From contig OX457039.1 in the NCBI GenBank assembly GCA_949752735.1, forward strand, positions 43,957,452-44,021,451: 64,000 bases of DNA, read 5' to 3'. Made by a program: the position numbers and the translations under genes. The notes under the pieces were generated by a model. The model made no database searches. It saw only the letters and a program-made list of their open reading frames with translations, and was not told the DNA's origin. This document shows, piece after piece, positions 46,358 through 57,642 of this stretch (within the stretch, counting starts at the first letter, position 1; every line of letters begins with the position of its first letter). The stretch is from Lumbricus terrestris (taxonomy: Eukaryota; Annelida; Clitellata; Crassiclitellata; Lumbricidae).

Positions 46358-47483
46358 GTGGCCGTTCATTTCGCCGCCGATCATTTCGTCGTGTTCATTT
46401 CGTCGCCGATCATTTCGTCGAAAATCATTTCGTCGCGTTTCATTTCGTCGCGTTCATTTCGTCGTGTTCGTTTCGTCGTGTTCATTTCGTCGAGTGTTCA
46501 TTTCGTCGCGTTTCAATTGGTCGCACTCATTTCGTCGCGTTCATTTCGTCGTTTTCATTTCGTCGCAAATCATTTCGTCGCAAATCATTTCATAGGGATG
46601 TCTCTGTGCGAAACCATAGGCCTATAACTGCCAGATGTGTCAAAATCATTTAATCATTTAATCGTATTCTCGATATTTCTAGAGCGCCCACAAAAGCAAG
46701 GTCGCGGGAACCAGCTTATTCACAAGCACTATGTCAAATCAAATTGGTGTGCAAAGATCAAAAACACAAGAGATGTGCGGACGTTAATATATAATTGCTC
46801 TATGAATATTATTATATTTCTGTTTAACTCAATTTACGCGTTTCAAATAATTATGTGGAGATTGCTGCGTTACAGTGAATTGGCATATCACATACCATCT
46901 CACTTAGAACATAATTATGTGTTGGAAAACAATGTCATGGCACTTTCATTGTATTCGTCGCAGTTTAAATCGTCTCATGTATATCGTCGTCAAATAAGTT
47001 CGTCGATTTGTGTGTCGCCAATCAAACGAAAATAACAGTGTAGAGCTATGGGTACATGCTAATTTATTTATAACAGTTTAGACAAAAATTATACATTCAC
47101 TGTTAATACGCAACTACAACATGTTTATTACCGTTCTAAACAAGTAAGCATAAATGAAAAGAGCGGCGCATGTTGGGTCGTCCAAGTAACAAACAAACGC
47201 CTACGATTACACCGAAGGCATAATCAAATTGCTACCAAATAAGCTGTTGTGTTTAAAACGCGACGAAATGATTTGCGACGACATGAACACGACGAAATGA
47301 ACACGACGAAATGAGTGCGACCAATTGAAACGCGACGAATTGATCGGCGACGAAATGAACACGACGAAACGAACACGACGAAATGAACGCGACGAAATGA
47401 CACGCGACGAAATGATTTTCGACGAAATGATCGGCGACGAAATGAACACGACGAAATGATCGGCGACGAAATGATAGGGAACC
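46358..47483. mobile_element. Mutator-like element with arrayed long terminal inverted repeats
   Basis: Ends of about 240 bp (46358-46600 and 47240-47483) are near-identical reverse complements, each built of tandem 'tcatttcgtcg' units with variable short spacers. An exact 9-bp direct repeat 'catattttg' flanks the element (46349-46357 and 47484-47492). Long terminal repeats and a 9-bp duplication fit the Mutator superfamily. The interior (about 640 bp) holds a retroelement tail and no transposase. The RRSFRR-type ORFs in the arms are artefacts. Confidence 0.85.
46640..46740 (-). mobile_element. Retroelement 3' tail inside the Mutator-like element
   Basis: Contains 'gcgcccacaaaagcaaggtc' and 'gcgggaaccagcttattcac', found again at 21640 and 60725, with a (TTTAATCA)-type tail. 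It was probably captured or inserted after the element formed. Confidence 0.6.
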
Positions 47484-47689
47484 CATATTTTGACATTTTT
47501 TTATGGCTCTAGCCTATGAGTTCTAAACTCTTTGTAGCTTATACATAACAATACAACAATGGGGAAAAATTATGACAAGTAGAAGAAACTGCTGGTGAAA
47601 CAATTTATAGAAGAATAGTCAATAAATACGTCAAGAAAATAGTCCTACTAAATTTCATTCTTCTTCTAATCACTTTCTTTTCTCCAGGT

Positions 47690-47750
47690 CTCTTGCACTA
47701 TGGAGGAGCACCTCTGATTAAAGTGCACTGCAAGAGGTGCTATATAAATT
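47690..47750 (+). mobile_element. Retroelement tail fragment
   Basis: 'aagaggtgctatataaattt' is the plus-strand version of the SINE/LINE tail. Confidence 0.4.
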
Positions 47751-47751
47751 T

Positions 47752-48466
47752 CAAGGCTTAAAGTGTGGCTGGACGGTCATGGACGGCGTCCATGCACTTA
47801 TTTTAAAATTTGAACGCCGTCCTGCCACTTATTGGCCAGCACAGGCTGGAAAGGTAAGGGGCGTCCAGGCACTCCTTTTGGAAAGGTAAGGGGCGTCCAG
47901 GCACTTATTTTAAAATTTGAACGCCGTCCTGCCACTTATTGGCCGGCACAGGCTGGAAAGGTAAGGCGTGTCCAGGCACTCCTTTTGGAAAGGTAAGGGG
48001 CGTCCAGGCACTTCTTTTGGTAGTATAATTTTAATTCACCTTTTTTTCCGATTTAATTTCGCCAACTTCTAGTTTGTCCAGAACCATTTTAATCGATCCA
48101 GCTTCTGCTTAGACAAGAATTTGTTCGATAAATCCCGTTTCTATTTTGTCAGTATATCTTTTTCATCAGTTTTACATTGAAAATTATTCTTCATCAATCC
48201 AGCAGAATGACTGCACTAACCCTAAAACTAACCCTAACCGACCCTCACGACGCCTAACCTGAGCCCTAACCGACCCTCACGCGCTAAATCCCGCTTCTAC
48301 TTCGTGAGGAAATATTTTTCATCGAATTTCTATTTCTGTGGGTCGTACACGAAACCTACATCGACACGCGGAAAATTAAAAAAAAGGTGAATTAAAATTA
48401 TAGTACCCTTCTTTTTGAAAGGTAAGGGGCATGCAGGCACTTATTTTCCCCACACTTTAAGCACTG
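47752..48466. mobile_element. CAGGGCTTAAAGTGTG MITE, copy 2, expanded and interrupted
   Basis: Ends CAAGGCTTAAAGTGTG and CACACTTTAAGCACTG. The interior is duplicated: the block 'cgccgtcctgccacttattg' occurs twice (47815 and 47930) with several 'aggtaaggggcgtccaggc' units. A further element sits at 48024-48402. The flanks do not form an 8-bp repeat, unlike the other copies. Confidence 0.75.
48024..48402. mobile_element. TA-flanked inverted-repeat element nested in copy 2
   Basis: Perfect inverted ends, TATAATTTTAATTCACC followed by a T run, 24 bp long, at both sides. The interior contains telomere-like 'ctaaccctaa' words (48215-48285). It is inside the MITE at 47752-48466. No ORF. Confidence 0.8.
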
Positions 48467-48474
48467 AATTTACA

Positions 48475-49900
48475 GATGCAATACAATGTTACTAAATTAA
48501 GAAAAAGCTCAGCAATTAGTAAACGGGATTACTGGGGAGCCTGCAACAAGCGACAAATGTTGTGGGGCCACAGAATATGTGCCAAACTAGACAAAGAAGA
48601 TGTTTGCAATGTTGCACCGTAGTTTTACGGTGAATTATTCTTTTTCTGGCAAACAATTTCCTCTCATAACAGCTGCCAATGTTTTCTATTTTCTAGTTTA
48701 TGCTATGAACTGATCGCCTGAGAAATTAATGACTGGCAGAATTTTAGTGTACATGTAAGTGTAAGATAAAGCAAGTTCAACATCAAAGGCCTCATAGCCA
48801 TTAGGATTTTTATGCATCAGAAACTAATATTAAGAATCCCCCAATAAAACTGTTACAAAATGGCCATACCTTCATGTACCGAAGAGCACATAACAGGCGT
48901 AAACCTCGCAAAGTAAACTTCGCCAATTACGTTCCATCTGTGTAAATAACAGAAGTTGTTGTAGCACTTCGAGCGCTTCTTAGTGCGAAACATGTGGAAA
49001 TCATATTAGTATCCGAATAAACCTAAGTGTCCTCACAGTAAAGTAAAGTATTAGCTATTGTTGCTAGATCCGTCCCTCCTCCCTCGGCATGTAGGCAATG
49101 ACTCAGACTGGCGTCTAGACTGAGAGGTCGTAAGTCCTGTGCAACTCCAGACAAAGCTAGCAAAAACAACAGGAGCTGATTGGCCAGCCAGCAAGGGCAT
49201 CAAAGACAGACAAACAGACAGACAACATCACAGACAGATAAACTGACTAGCTGAGAGCTGAAAGACCGGAACACACAAAGACACTTATACAGAGCGACTT
49301 TACTTTGTATGTGCTCACGCAAGTGAAAAGTTCAATTTACATGTCAAAACGTCAATTTTTAAATATAGCAAAGATGTGAAAAATATACAAAATAAGCTAA
49401 AACTGTACAAACAAGTCGCACGCCATCAAACTGTCCTGCATTATGAATAGCAGTCAGTATTTGTGCAGATAATAATTCTAGTATGTGTCATGTTTTGCCT
49501 GTCACTTTCGGTCATAGTGACTGAAACGTGGCATTAAAAATTTCCCAAGTGACACCACTAGCTGTCAGTGCATCATAACTCCTCCCTCATCTAACGCATA
49601 AGTGGGGGTGGCCGGAGTTCAACATGCCGAGTTTAACACGGCAGAGTTTCGAAGTTGTCTAACTGGTTCAGCAGAGCTAATGAATAGCAGAATTTCACAA
49701 GGCATATTGCACAAGGCAAAGTGCTACAATCCTTCCACAGCCATTATTACTTGCTGCTGTAGGACTCACCTTAAGTACTGATATTTTCATATAAGTACTA
49801 TTATATTGACAAATATTAATAGTAAATATTACTACAGCTAATACTTAAAGAGCTTCAATTTAGTGTGTAACATATAATCGACCCGATGGACGCAAAGAGG
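48475..49900. other. Non-coding stretch
   Basis: No recognised features apart from short 'cagacagacaaac' words near 49210. Confidence 0.3.
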
Positions 49901-49903
49901 TTC

Positions 49904-49993
49904 TTAACACGCTCACCGCCCAGTACGAGTTAACTCGTACCGGATTCAGTCATTTAACATGGCGTGTAGGGCTGTAGGCGGTGAACGTGTTAA
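49904..49993. mobile_element. 90-bp TTAA-flanked inverted repeat
   Basis: TTAA at both edges and ends 'acacgctcaccgcc' and 'ggcggtgaacgtgt'; a central palindrome 'acgagttaactcgt'. A TTAA target and inverted ends suggest a minimal piggyBac-like derivative. Confidence 0.6.
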
Positions 49994-50294
49994 GGAACTG
50001 TAAGGTACTTGATGTTCAATCATGCTGCATTTTAGCTTATTATATATGCAATGCATTTCCTTACTGATAGAATTGAGAATCCTAGTAGTAGCACAGGAAA
50101 TTATGAGAATGGAAATACTATTCATCTACACAAATGCCAAAACTAGAATGTGTGCATCAGTAAAGGGATAAACATTGAATAGGTTACTGTAGAATGAAGC
50201 CGTCAGAAAACTGACTTTAAGTTAACCACTTAATATAAGAAGCCAAACTTAAGATGCTTAGAATCCTGAGTTGCTGCTGCAGAATAGAAACACA

Positions 50295-50345
50295 GCAAAC
50301 ACACACACACACACAGACACACACACGCTCACACACACACGCTCA
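50295..50345. repeat. (AC)n microsatellite, interrupted
   Basis: Runs of 'acacacacac' with 'gacac' and 'gctcac' interruptions. Confidence 0.85.
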
Positions 50346-50559
50346 CTCACAGGTAGGGAGCAATGACCATCATCAATTGCAGAGATTATATTATTAAAAA
50401 ATCAAATGGTATTGTTTCAGAAAACTCAAATATCCTGCAAGTGGACTTGAAGCACATTAGAATAACAAAACTTGTTGTTTCCTCACTTAGCTAAATGTTC
50501 GTGAGCCAAGCAAATTAGATGCAAACTGTAATCAGTTAGTAAAGTCATTTTGCTCAAAA

Positions 50560-50690
50560 TGAAGCTCATCATGAGCAACACGAAGATCATGTTAAGTAAA
50601 AGAAAGATCATTCTGAGGAAAAAGTAAGGTCATCCCCAGAAAATGAACGTCATCTTGAGTAAAAAGGTCATTCTGAGCAAAAGGCCAACT
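50560..50690. repeat. Degenerate 20-odd-bp repeats
   Basis: Repeated 'gatcattctgagcaaaa' style words, about five diverged copies. Confidence 0.55.
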
Positions 50691-50837
50691 ACCACTTGCA
50701 AAAAGAATGCAGAAAGAGATCATTCACTTTGTAACAAGTTAATAGTTAGCAGTTGGTAGTAGGATACACTACAGCCAGGTACCATACCATCAGTGGCGTA
50801 GGCAGAAGCAAAATGTAACCCGGGCAGCATTTGTGCA

Positions 50838-50859
50838 TATATATATATATATATATATT
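50838..50859. repeat. (AT)n microsatellite
   Basis: Perfect AT run preceding the ATGT array. Confidence 0.95.
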
Positions 50860-50874
50860 TATTCTATGCAATTA

Positions 50875-51028
50875 TATATATGTATGCATGTGTGAATGTA
50901 TGTATGCATTGTATGTATGCATTGTATGCATGTATGTATGAATGAATGTATGCATTTATGTATGTATGTATGTATGTATGTATGTATGTATGTATGTATG
51001 TATGTATGTATGTATGTATGTATGTATG

Positions 51029-51060
<32 letters not shown>

Positions 51061-51330
51061 CTATGTATGTATGTATGTATGTATGCATGTATGTATGTAT
51101 GTATGTATGTATGTATGTATGTATGTATGTATGTATGTATGTATGTATGTATGTATGTATGTATGTATGTATGTATGTATGAATGTATGTATGTATGTAT
51201 GTATGTATGTATGTATGTATGTATGTATGTATGTATGTATGTATGCATGTATGTTTGTATGTTTGTATGTATACACGTATGTATGTATAACATGTATGTA
51301 TGTATGTATTTATGTATGTATCTATGTATG
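50875..51330. repeat. (GTAT)n array, about 450 bp
   Basis: Nearly pure tetranucleotide repeats with occasional 'gcat', 'gaat' and 'tttg' variants. Because four-base units are read in three frames, the long YIHT / MYVC ORFs on both strands are artefacts. Confidence 0.97.
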
Positions 51331-52538
51331 TGTTAGGGTGCCTTAAAATACCGTATCGCATTTTAGGGTCTCACAGACTCCTTTCTAAATAGTGCACTAG
51401 TCTGTATACGCTCTATATGTATTATTATGTTAACTGTAATTTGCATTTTTACTATAATATCAGGTGGTAAATGAATGCCCAGTGAATAGGAAAAAGAGTT
51501 ACCAGTTGCAATGACTGGCCCAAGCACGCGCGTTATTAACTAATAGGCCTACCACCTATTTATAATTAATAGGATAAGATAGGTCCACGAACATTCCTTA
51601 ATTAACCACTTGCTAACCCAATTTTGGTCTCTGCAGACATGATGGACCTAAAATTACTTCATCCATAGAACCGATCAAAAGTCAAACATTTTATAATCAC
51701 ACACTTAGGGTCTAATCCTAACAACAACAACAACAACAACAATAATAAGCATATTCCTTATGATGACCATCTATTTATTTATGAAGCACTTTGGTTTACA
51801 TATGTAGGACTATGCATATTTATTATTCGGCTATCTGGTCTAGGCTTACTTACATCTGTCGTCGTTAGTCATCCGTCATAATCTGATGTGAGACGATTCG
51901 ATACGTATACTAATAACATTAAAAGAACCTATATCGTCAAACATTAAAGCAATTTAACTAATGACGATGAATACAGCGTAGACGTTAAAGCAAAAATTGC
52001 CCACAGAGAATCCAAGGTTAGAATTTTACCAGACCTGCAACCAATTATCTTATGCATATATATATATATATAGCCTATCTGAATATAGTTATATTTAGGC
52101 CTATCTATTGCCTGCAGTCTACGTGGTCTGTTCCCTCCCAATACCGAAGTAAGCGCTGATGATTTGTCAGAACTTCAGAAGGTGATAATTGCCATCTGGC
52201 ATAGACGGAGCTCTAGCCAAGGAAAAGACCGCTGATGCCATCAATTGAACAGTTCAAACATTCATCAGAGGCGCTAGGGACGACAGACTTTGAAATGTAT
52301 CTACCCTGGACTGATAACCTGCTCTTCAAGGTCAGCGACCTCTGACCCTCTCTTCCTGCTGAACTAGAGAGCATGTGATTGTGGGAATGCCATACGAATA
52401 GGTCTAATGGAGCAACGCTATTCTTTGTAACTGTATACAGTTTGACATCCATTAATAATGTCAGGTTCACGAAGGGAAGATGGTGAAGGGTGGACGGCAT
52501 ATAGTATGTATATAAGTACAGAGATGTATGCTTGTATA

Positions 52539-52540
<2 letters not shown>

Positions 52541-52606
<66 letters not shown>
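52541..52606. repeat. (AT)33 microsatellite
   Basis: Pure dinucleotide run. Confidence 0.97.
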
Positions 52607-52609
<3 letters not shown>

Positions 52610-52849
52610 GACGTACCAGATAGCCCATGCAGTGAGCCCTTTGACGGTGCAAGATTCAATATTAGCACATATGCAACTGTGACATCGTTATCCCAAGTTC
52701 TCAACACACAAATTTTAAAAGCATAAAAAACCATCCAAATAAAATTAAAATTTATCAATTTCTCGATTCTGCGCAACCCGGGCAGAGCAAGTCGCCAACC
52801 CGTGCATTGCCCATAATTGCCCGGGCGTGGCTACGCCACTGCATACCAT

Positions 52850-54935
52850 ACATCAAAAAATTCCTTTAATCTAACGTATACACTTGACTGGCTCAGGGGT
52901 GGGGTGGCTACTCTAGATCTGTGTATCGCATACATATATCCAAAATTTCTAAAATTTCCTTGAAAGTAGTGGTCAGAAGAATCTGCAGTAAAGTAAATAC
53001 ACAATTTCACATGTATACTAGGTATTAAAAAGCAAGCACTATAGACATTTAAAAGAGAAGTACTGTAGTATGCTTGATTTAGGAAATTTGAAAACAACCA
53101 ATGAGTAGTATAGAACTATACATACATCTTGAAAACCATGAGGCAGGGTTAAAGTTATAAAACTCCCTAAAACTTAGATATAAAGGACATAAAATGGACT
53201 ACATGGACACAATCTGCTGCACCCAGACTAGTCAGATCCCCTCACTTTGAATTACCTCACCTTCAACTATACATATTCACATCTGCCAGTAATACTGGCC
53301 ACACAAAACCACTGCATAATAAAATCTACATCCATTAACCACCACATTACATTCGACAATAGATTTAGAGTCCATTTGCAAAGAATAATTACAGGCACAA
53401 ACACAAACATATACATGTAGTCATGTACATATAAAGATCTGAATGTCTATAATGCTATATATATATTGATGTCAAGACTTTCTCAGACTATTCATAGTAT
53501 ACCCATGCAAATTTCAAATGTATACAATTATACATCCCGCATCAAACTATAACTTACAGTAGTTTGGTTTTCAAGTACTCAGCCAAAACAATTTCTCACA
53601 GCATCATACTTTGTATAGAGAATCCTGCTGCTATATAGACCCCATCAGACAGATGCAAGGCCAGGTGCTGTTGAAGCCTTAACTGACAGAAAAGCAAACC
53701 TGAACAGTCATAGCAAAAGCAACACAGCAATGCAATTCATTCTCTGGATGGATGGCAACACACCAGGGAAACAGATACTTGCTCAATTTCTGAGAATTTA
53801 AGCAAGCATATAATTATGCACTACCGTCTGTGACTGCAAATACTACATCATGCAGTCTTTTCTGTGAAACAGTGCTGGTCATTGGTCAAGTTTACATTTT
53901 TAAAGTTTAAACTAAAAATATTTAAATAAAGGCTCTGCATACAGCCTGGAAACTAGATGCCAGAGCTAACAAATGCAGAAAAGCCACCAGTAACCAGCAC
54001 ATCTTCACTGAATATACCAGAATGCAAATTGGCCTGCTGATTTGTTTATTTGTGCAAGAACAATACATGCATTTACAGTTAAGTCTAAAAAGAACGCTGT
54101 TCTCACCCACTTGAAAACCTGATTACCAATTACTCACCATCACCTTCTTCAAGCTCCTACATCCATTAACTTCACATGCTTTGTTTGCTTGTTGTCTTAT
54201 CGTACTGGTTTGTGCTTCAGCACAAACCAGAACTCAGAAGTCATCAGCAGACAATCAGTTTTAAAAACTAACACAATTTGCTTACTTTCAAAATTTCCTA
54301 ATTTGAAAAGTGGAAGAGAGGTTTAGTAACTGTTAGTCTATAGTACACAATGAAAACCAAGAGCAAATGTCTTAGAAGTTCAGCATGTTTATGAGCCCCA
54401 TTCTTATTTAGGTATATAAATGCACGATTACGATTTATATGGCCCTGATAAAAAAATTTAACTACGATTTATATGGCCCTGATAAAAAAATTTAACGGAT
54501 TAATCTCCTAAATATAACCTTAATCAATCAACTATACAATAGATTGTATTAATCTGTTACCTGCACAAAAGCGTATAAAACAGCTATAAAGCAGTAACTG
54601 AGGTAGTTTACTACTTTAAACAACAACAAAACTGGAATCATTCCACATGCTGAGGGTTATGTATAGCTATTTACGTCAACGATGTATTAGAACCATGCCA
54701 GCAAACTGGTTTTTGCAATGAAGACAGTTAATTCCGCCGATATCTTTGACTTTTCTATCAGCATTTAGTATTAATGCAAAAATGAACGATTAATTTTTCC
54801 ACTCAAGCATTTCAAATATTATTATTATTTGCCATATTTTTTACTCCAGAAATGGTCCGCTTGACATCATGAAATAAGTAAGAAAATAATCAAACAAACA
54901 AAAGAAAATTAATCAATTAGGGTGAAAGTGTTAAT
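52850..54935. other. Non-coding stretch
   Basis: No gene or bounded element. Holds a perfect 11-bp-arm hairpin at 54206-54231 (ctggtttgtgc and its complement) and a 36-bp tandem duplication ('tatggccctgataaaaaaa') at 54430-54500. Confidence 0.4.
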
Positions 54936-54943
54936 GCCTAATC

Positions 54944-55724
54944 CAGTGGTTCCAACCTTTTTTGACTCTAGGGCCACTTTTTCTAAGTTGGAGGACAAGA
55001 GGGCCACTTTTTCTTTGTTTAAGGACATTAGGGGGCCACAAGGTTAAAATTTAATTAGCTAAGAGGATATAAAATTGTCATAATTGATTCAAAATAGAAT
55101 GTTTTTATGTTAGATGTCAAAATAATATAATTTTAAATAAAAAATAATTATTTGTTCTTCCTGTCCAAATTTTCAATTTTTTCGTATATTTTTGTTAAAT
55201 TCTTCGAGAGATGCCTCAAGAAAGGCAGTAGCGGCGCCAGGGTGGCTAGAAGCTAAGCCCCCACCATAAAAAAGGCCATCCATTATTTCCCCATGTAAAA
55301 AATGAAGTATTTGCATGATTAGCCCCTCCCCCTAAAAAAGGCCATCCATTTTTTCCCATGTAAAAATGAAGTATTTGCACGATTAGCCCCCTAAAAAACT
55401 TAAATGCAAAAATATGCACGAGGTGTGTCAGAAAGAACTTTTGGCGGATGAAAAAGGACCATTTCCCAAGATTTCGACCAAATTACTATTAAAAGAAAAG
55501 TTGTCAGAAATTTTGACGGCTGAATTGGAAAACTTTCTTGAGATTTTGGCCAAATGACTAATAAAAAAGGTCGTCGGGCATTTTGGTGACTGAAAATGGG
55601 AATTTTCTCCCCGCAGATTCAGCCCCCCCAAACTGAAATCCTGGCATCGCCACTAAAGAAAGGCCCCATTATTTAGGCATGGCGGGCCACTTCTGGCCTG
55701 TGGGCCATGGGTTGGGAACCACTG
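54944..55724. mobile_element. hAT-type element, outer
   Basis: Starts CAGTGGTTCCAACC and ends GGTTGGGAACCACTG. Exact 8-bp duplication 'gcctaatc' at 54936-54943 and 55725-55732. Contains a second element at 55226-55655. After removal of that insertion it is about 340 bp, so it is non-autonomous. Confidence 0.93.
55226..55655. mobile_element. hAT-type MITE (CAGTGGCGGCG family) nested in another hAT element
   Basis: Starts cagtagcggcgccagg and ends cctggcatcgccacta. Flanked by an exact 8-bp 'aagaaagg' (55218-55225, 55656-55663). Related to 7906-8196 through 'aaactgaaatcctggc' and the gtcagaaatttt blocks. Confidence 0.92.
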
Positions 55725-55769
55725 GCCTAATCCATTAATATTGTTAACAGTTCAGTCCTTACTTTTAAT

Positions 55770-55812
55770 ATTATACTTCTGAGTAACCTCCTTGAAGAAG
55801 CGCCATATAAAT
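55770..55812 (+). mobile_element. SINE/LINE tail fragment
   Basis: 'ccttgaagaagcgccatata' with aaattc, the plus-strand tail; cut short, adjacent to the MITE at 55824. Confidence 0.5.
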
Positions 55813-55823
55813 TCTGGCATGAG

Positions 55824-56001
55824 CAGGGCTTAAAGTGTGTCTGGACGGTCATGGACGGCGTCCATGCACTTATTTGAAAATCTGAATGCCGTCCTGCCAC
55901 TTATTGGCCAGCACAGCATGGAAATGTAAGGTGCGTCCAGGCACTTCTTTCGGAGAGGTAAGAGGCGTCCAGGCACTTATTTTTCCACACTTTAGGCACT
56001 G
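55824..56001. mobile_element. 178-bp hAT-type MITE, copy 3
   Basis: Same ends and length as copy 1. Exact 8-bp duplication 'ggcatgag' at 55816-55823 and 56002-56009. Confidence 0.92.
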
Positions 56002-56074
56002 GGCATGAGTATTGAGTAAATATATACAATACATAGGGCCTATAATTATATATAACAAATATTCATCAGATTCG

Positions 56075-56230
56075 TTAGATGCATTTATATAGCACCTTTT
56101 CAAGGGGCTATTCAGAGGTGCTCCCAACCTAAGCGCGGCCAAATAAAGCTGTTTTAAGATGAGAGAAGAAAGTCTGAGAAGGATCTTTACAAAGAGAGTG
56201 GAGGGTCAGAGAAAGAAAAAATTCTATTTA
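56075..56230 (-). mobile_element. LINE/SINE 3' tail
   Basis: Minus-strand 'gagcacctctgaatagcccc' and 'ggtgctatataaatg' tail with 100 bp of upstream sequence. Confidence 0.5.
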
Positions 56231-56409
56231 CATGAATATTTATATTCAAATGTCACACTCCAAAGTCCAAAATAAATTTTAATATATGTATATTTATAAT
56301 AACTTTAGAAGTGTGAGGCAGAAAGGATATGGCTTGGTCAGGTCACCCAAATAAACTAGAAAACAGCCAAACAAAGTGACCAGGGACTATACAGTGTTCA
56401 TAATCCCTC

Positions 56410-56482
56410 TTTTATATAAATTAATATTAAAAGCCACTGACACACAATAATTAATATTAAAAGCCACCGACACACAATAAAG
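56410..56482. repeat. 33-bp tandem duplication
   Basis: 'aattaatattaaaagccac.' and 'gacacacaata' occur twice in a row. Confidence 0.88.
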
Positions 56483-56598
56483 AACACACTGGTTATACAA
56501 GCACAAATGACCAGAACTGTGCTGCTTATAAGCAACTGTAAGAGCTCTATGAAGTGTAAGAAGGTTCTTTGGACCATGCTTGAACCTCTCTCTTAATA

Positions 56599-56847
56599 CT
56601 ATACATCAGAGCCACTGACAACAATATTTAATTTTTGTTCAGCAGTAGCATCTGTGCTCATGTTTGCTTTAAAGTCGCTTTCATCAAGGTTTAATTTCAA
56701 CACTTGGTGATTCAGAGTAAAGCAACAATCAGGAAATGAATAGGTTTTGGTTAAACAGAAATTATGACCATGTGTAGAATGAAATTTGTTGAACTTTTCA
56801 TTGCCTCTTGAACACGTCACTCCCCATAGGTTTGGGAGACTGCATAA
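56599..56847 (-). CDS. Candidate terminal exon of an unidentified gene
   Basis: Minus-strand frame from acceptor ttttcag (exon start 56847) to a TAG at 56601-56599: reads LCSLPNLWGVTC, then KFNKFHSTHGHNFCLTK, ending IVVSGSDV. It has mixed composition and no repeat, with an upstream phase-0 donor on the same strand at about 57085 (ATG/gtaagc; preceding residues RLNRTRVLQKQRELQ). I recognise no family. Coding status unproven. Confidence 0.22.
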   Translation of the reverse strand, partial: LCSLPNLWGVTCSRGNEKFNKFHSTHGHNFCLTKTYSFPDCCFTLNHQVLKLNLDESDFKANMSTDATAEQKLNIVVSGSDV

Positions 56848-57386
56848 CTGAAAACTTTAATTATAAACTACAATAAATTAATATACTCAGAAAACATTAG
56901 TCTAAAACCATGAATCTAGTAATCACAGGGTGTTTGCAAAACCCTAAAGAGACATCAATGGAACTTCAGAAGATGCATACAATTTCAAATGCCCTTCAAC
57001 GTCAGCTGCTTCATTGACGGTTGCAAGATGCTAATTAAAAACTGAAAACGCATTTAAGATTACGACCCAATGGGAATTCTGGCTTACCATTTCATTAGTT
57101 TGCAGTTCCCGCTGTTTTTGAAGAACTCTGGTGCGATTCAGTCGCAAACCCCCAAAACTTGTGCCTTACTCTCCTTGAAATTGTTTGCAAATTCACGTTG
57201 TATTTTTTGAAGTCACGCTTCACTTTGGCAACTCAAAATGCATAACCACAATCGATCATTTATTTATTTACCATAGGCCTATTCATCGACCGTTTTTCCT
57301 CACTGTTTACCATTGCATGAACTTTGCGTGAACCTCTATAAATAATATATCTTTGAACTGGATATAAAGATGACATATGCTTATAC

Positions 57387-57642
57387 CTGGAAAATCTCTC
57401 AAACGGCGGATAGGGGTTTTATTTTCGAATTTAATGTATTCTGTCCGGCAAGCAACACCAACCGGCCGCCGAGGGACATCATGCAAAATACGCCTATCCG
57501 GTACTACAGCAGAAGGGCGGGCGCCGGGCGGCCGTCGTATAGGGTTCCGCGCTATCTGGGCGCGAGAAAAACCACGCGCGACTCGTTGACTCAGACGTCG
57601 CTGCACATTGCAGACAGACTGTATACGCCAAGCAGACGACAT
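57387..57642 (-). CDS. Candidate first exon of an unidentified gene
   Basis: Minus-strand ATG at 57642 opens 85 codons that end at a donor-like ccag/gtataag. The first 40 residues (MSSAWRIQSVCNVQRRLSQR onward) are Arg-rich with no acidic residue, as in a mitochondrial presequence, and later come YIKFENKTPIRRLRDFPG. The segment is GC-rich against AT-rich flanks, as a CpG-type first exon would be. The plus-strand frame across it is also open, so this is uncertain. The next exon is not in phase with the candidate at 57085. Confidence 0.22.

Larger units (their letters stand above)
50791..52841. mobile_element. hAT-type element with CAGTGGCGTAG ends, carrying a large microsatellite
   Basis: Starts CAGTGGCGTAGGCAG and ends gtggctacgccactg. 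Exact 8-bp duplication 'cataccat' at 50783-50790 and 52842-52849. The subterminal 'acccgggcag' recurs as 'acccgggcagagc' near the right end. The interior includes the GTAT array, an AT array, and no recognisable transposase. Confidence 0.9.

Noticed and set aside
46358..46600. CRISPR-like array of near-identical short repeats and spacers
   Set aside because: The spacers are 2-6 bp, the host is an animal, and a mirrored copy sits at the other end of the same element with a 9-bp duplication; it is a transposon end.
46245..47496. Arg/Ser-rich RRSFRR ORFs resembling an RS protein
   Set aside because: They follow the 'tcatttcgtcg' array in the ends of a transposon and appear in both arms as mirror images.
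48215..48285. An interstitial telomere
   Set aside because: Only a few imperfect CCCTAA words inside a small transposon; not a telomere array.
50859..51361. Four 130-165-residue YIHT / MYVC repeat ORFs
   Set aside because: They come from a tetranucleotide array; all frames stay open because no stop occurs in the repeat.
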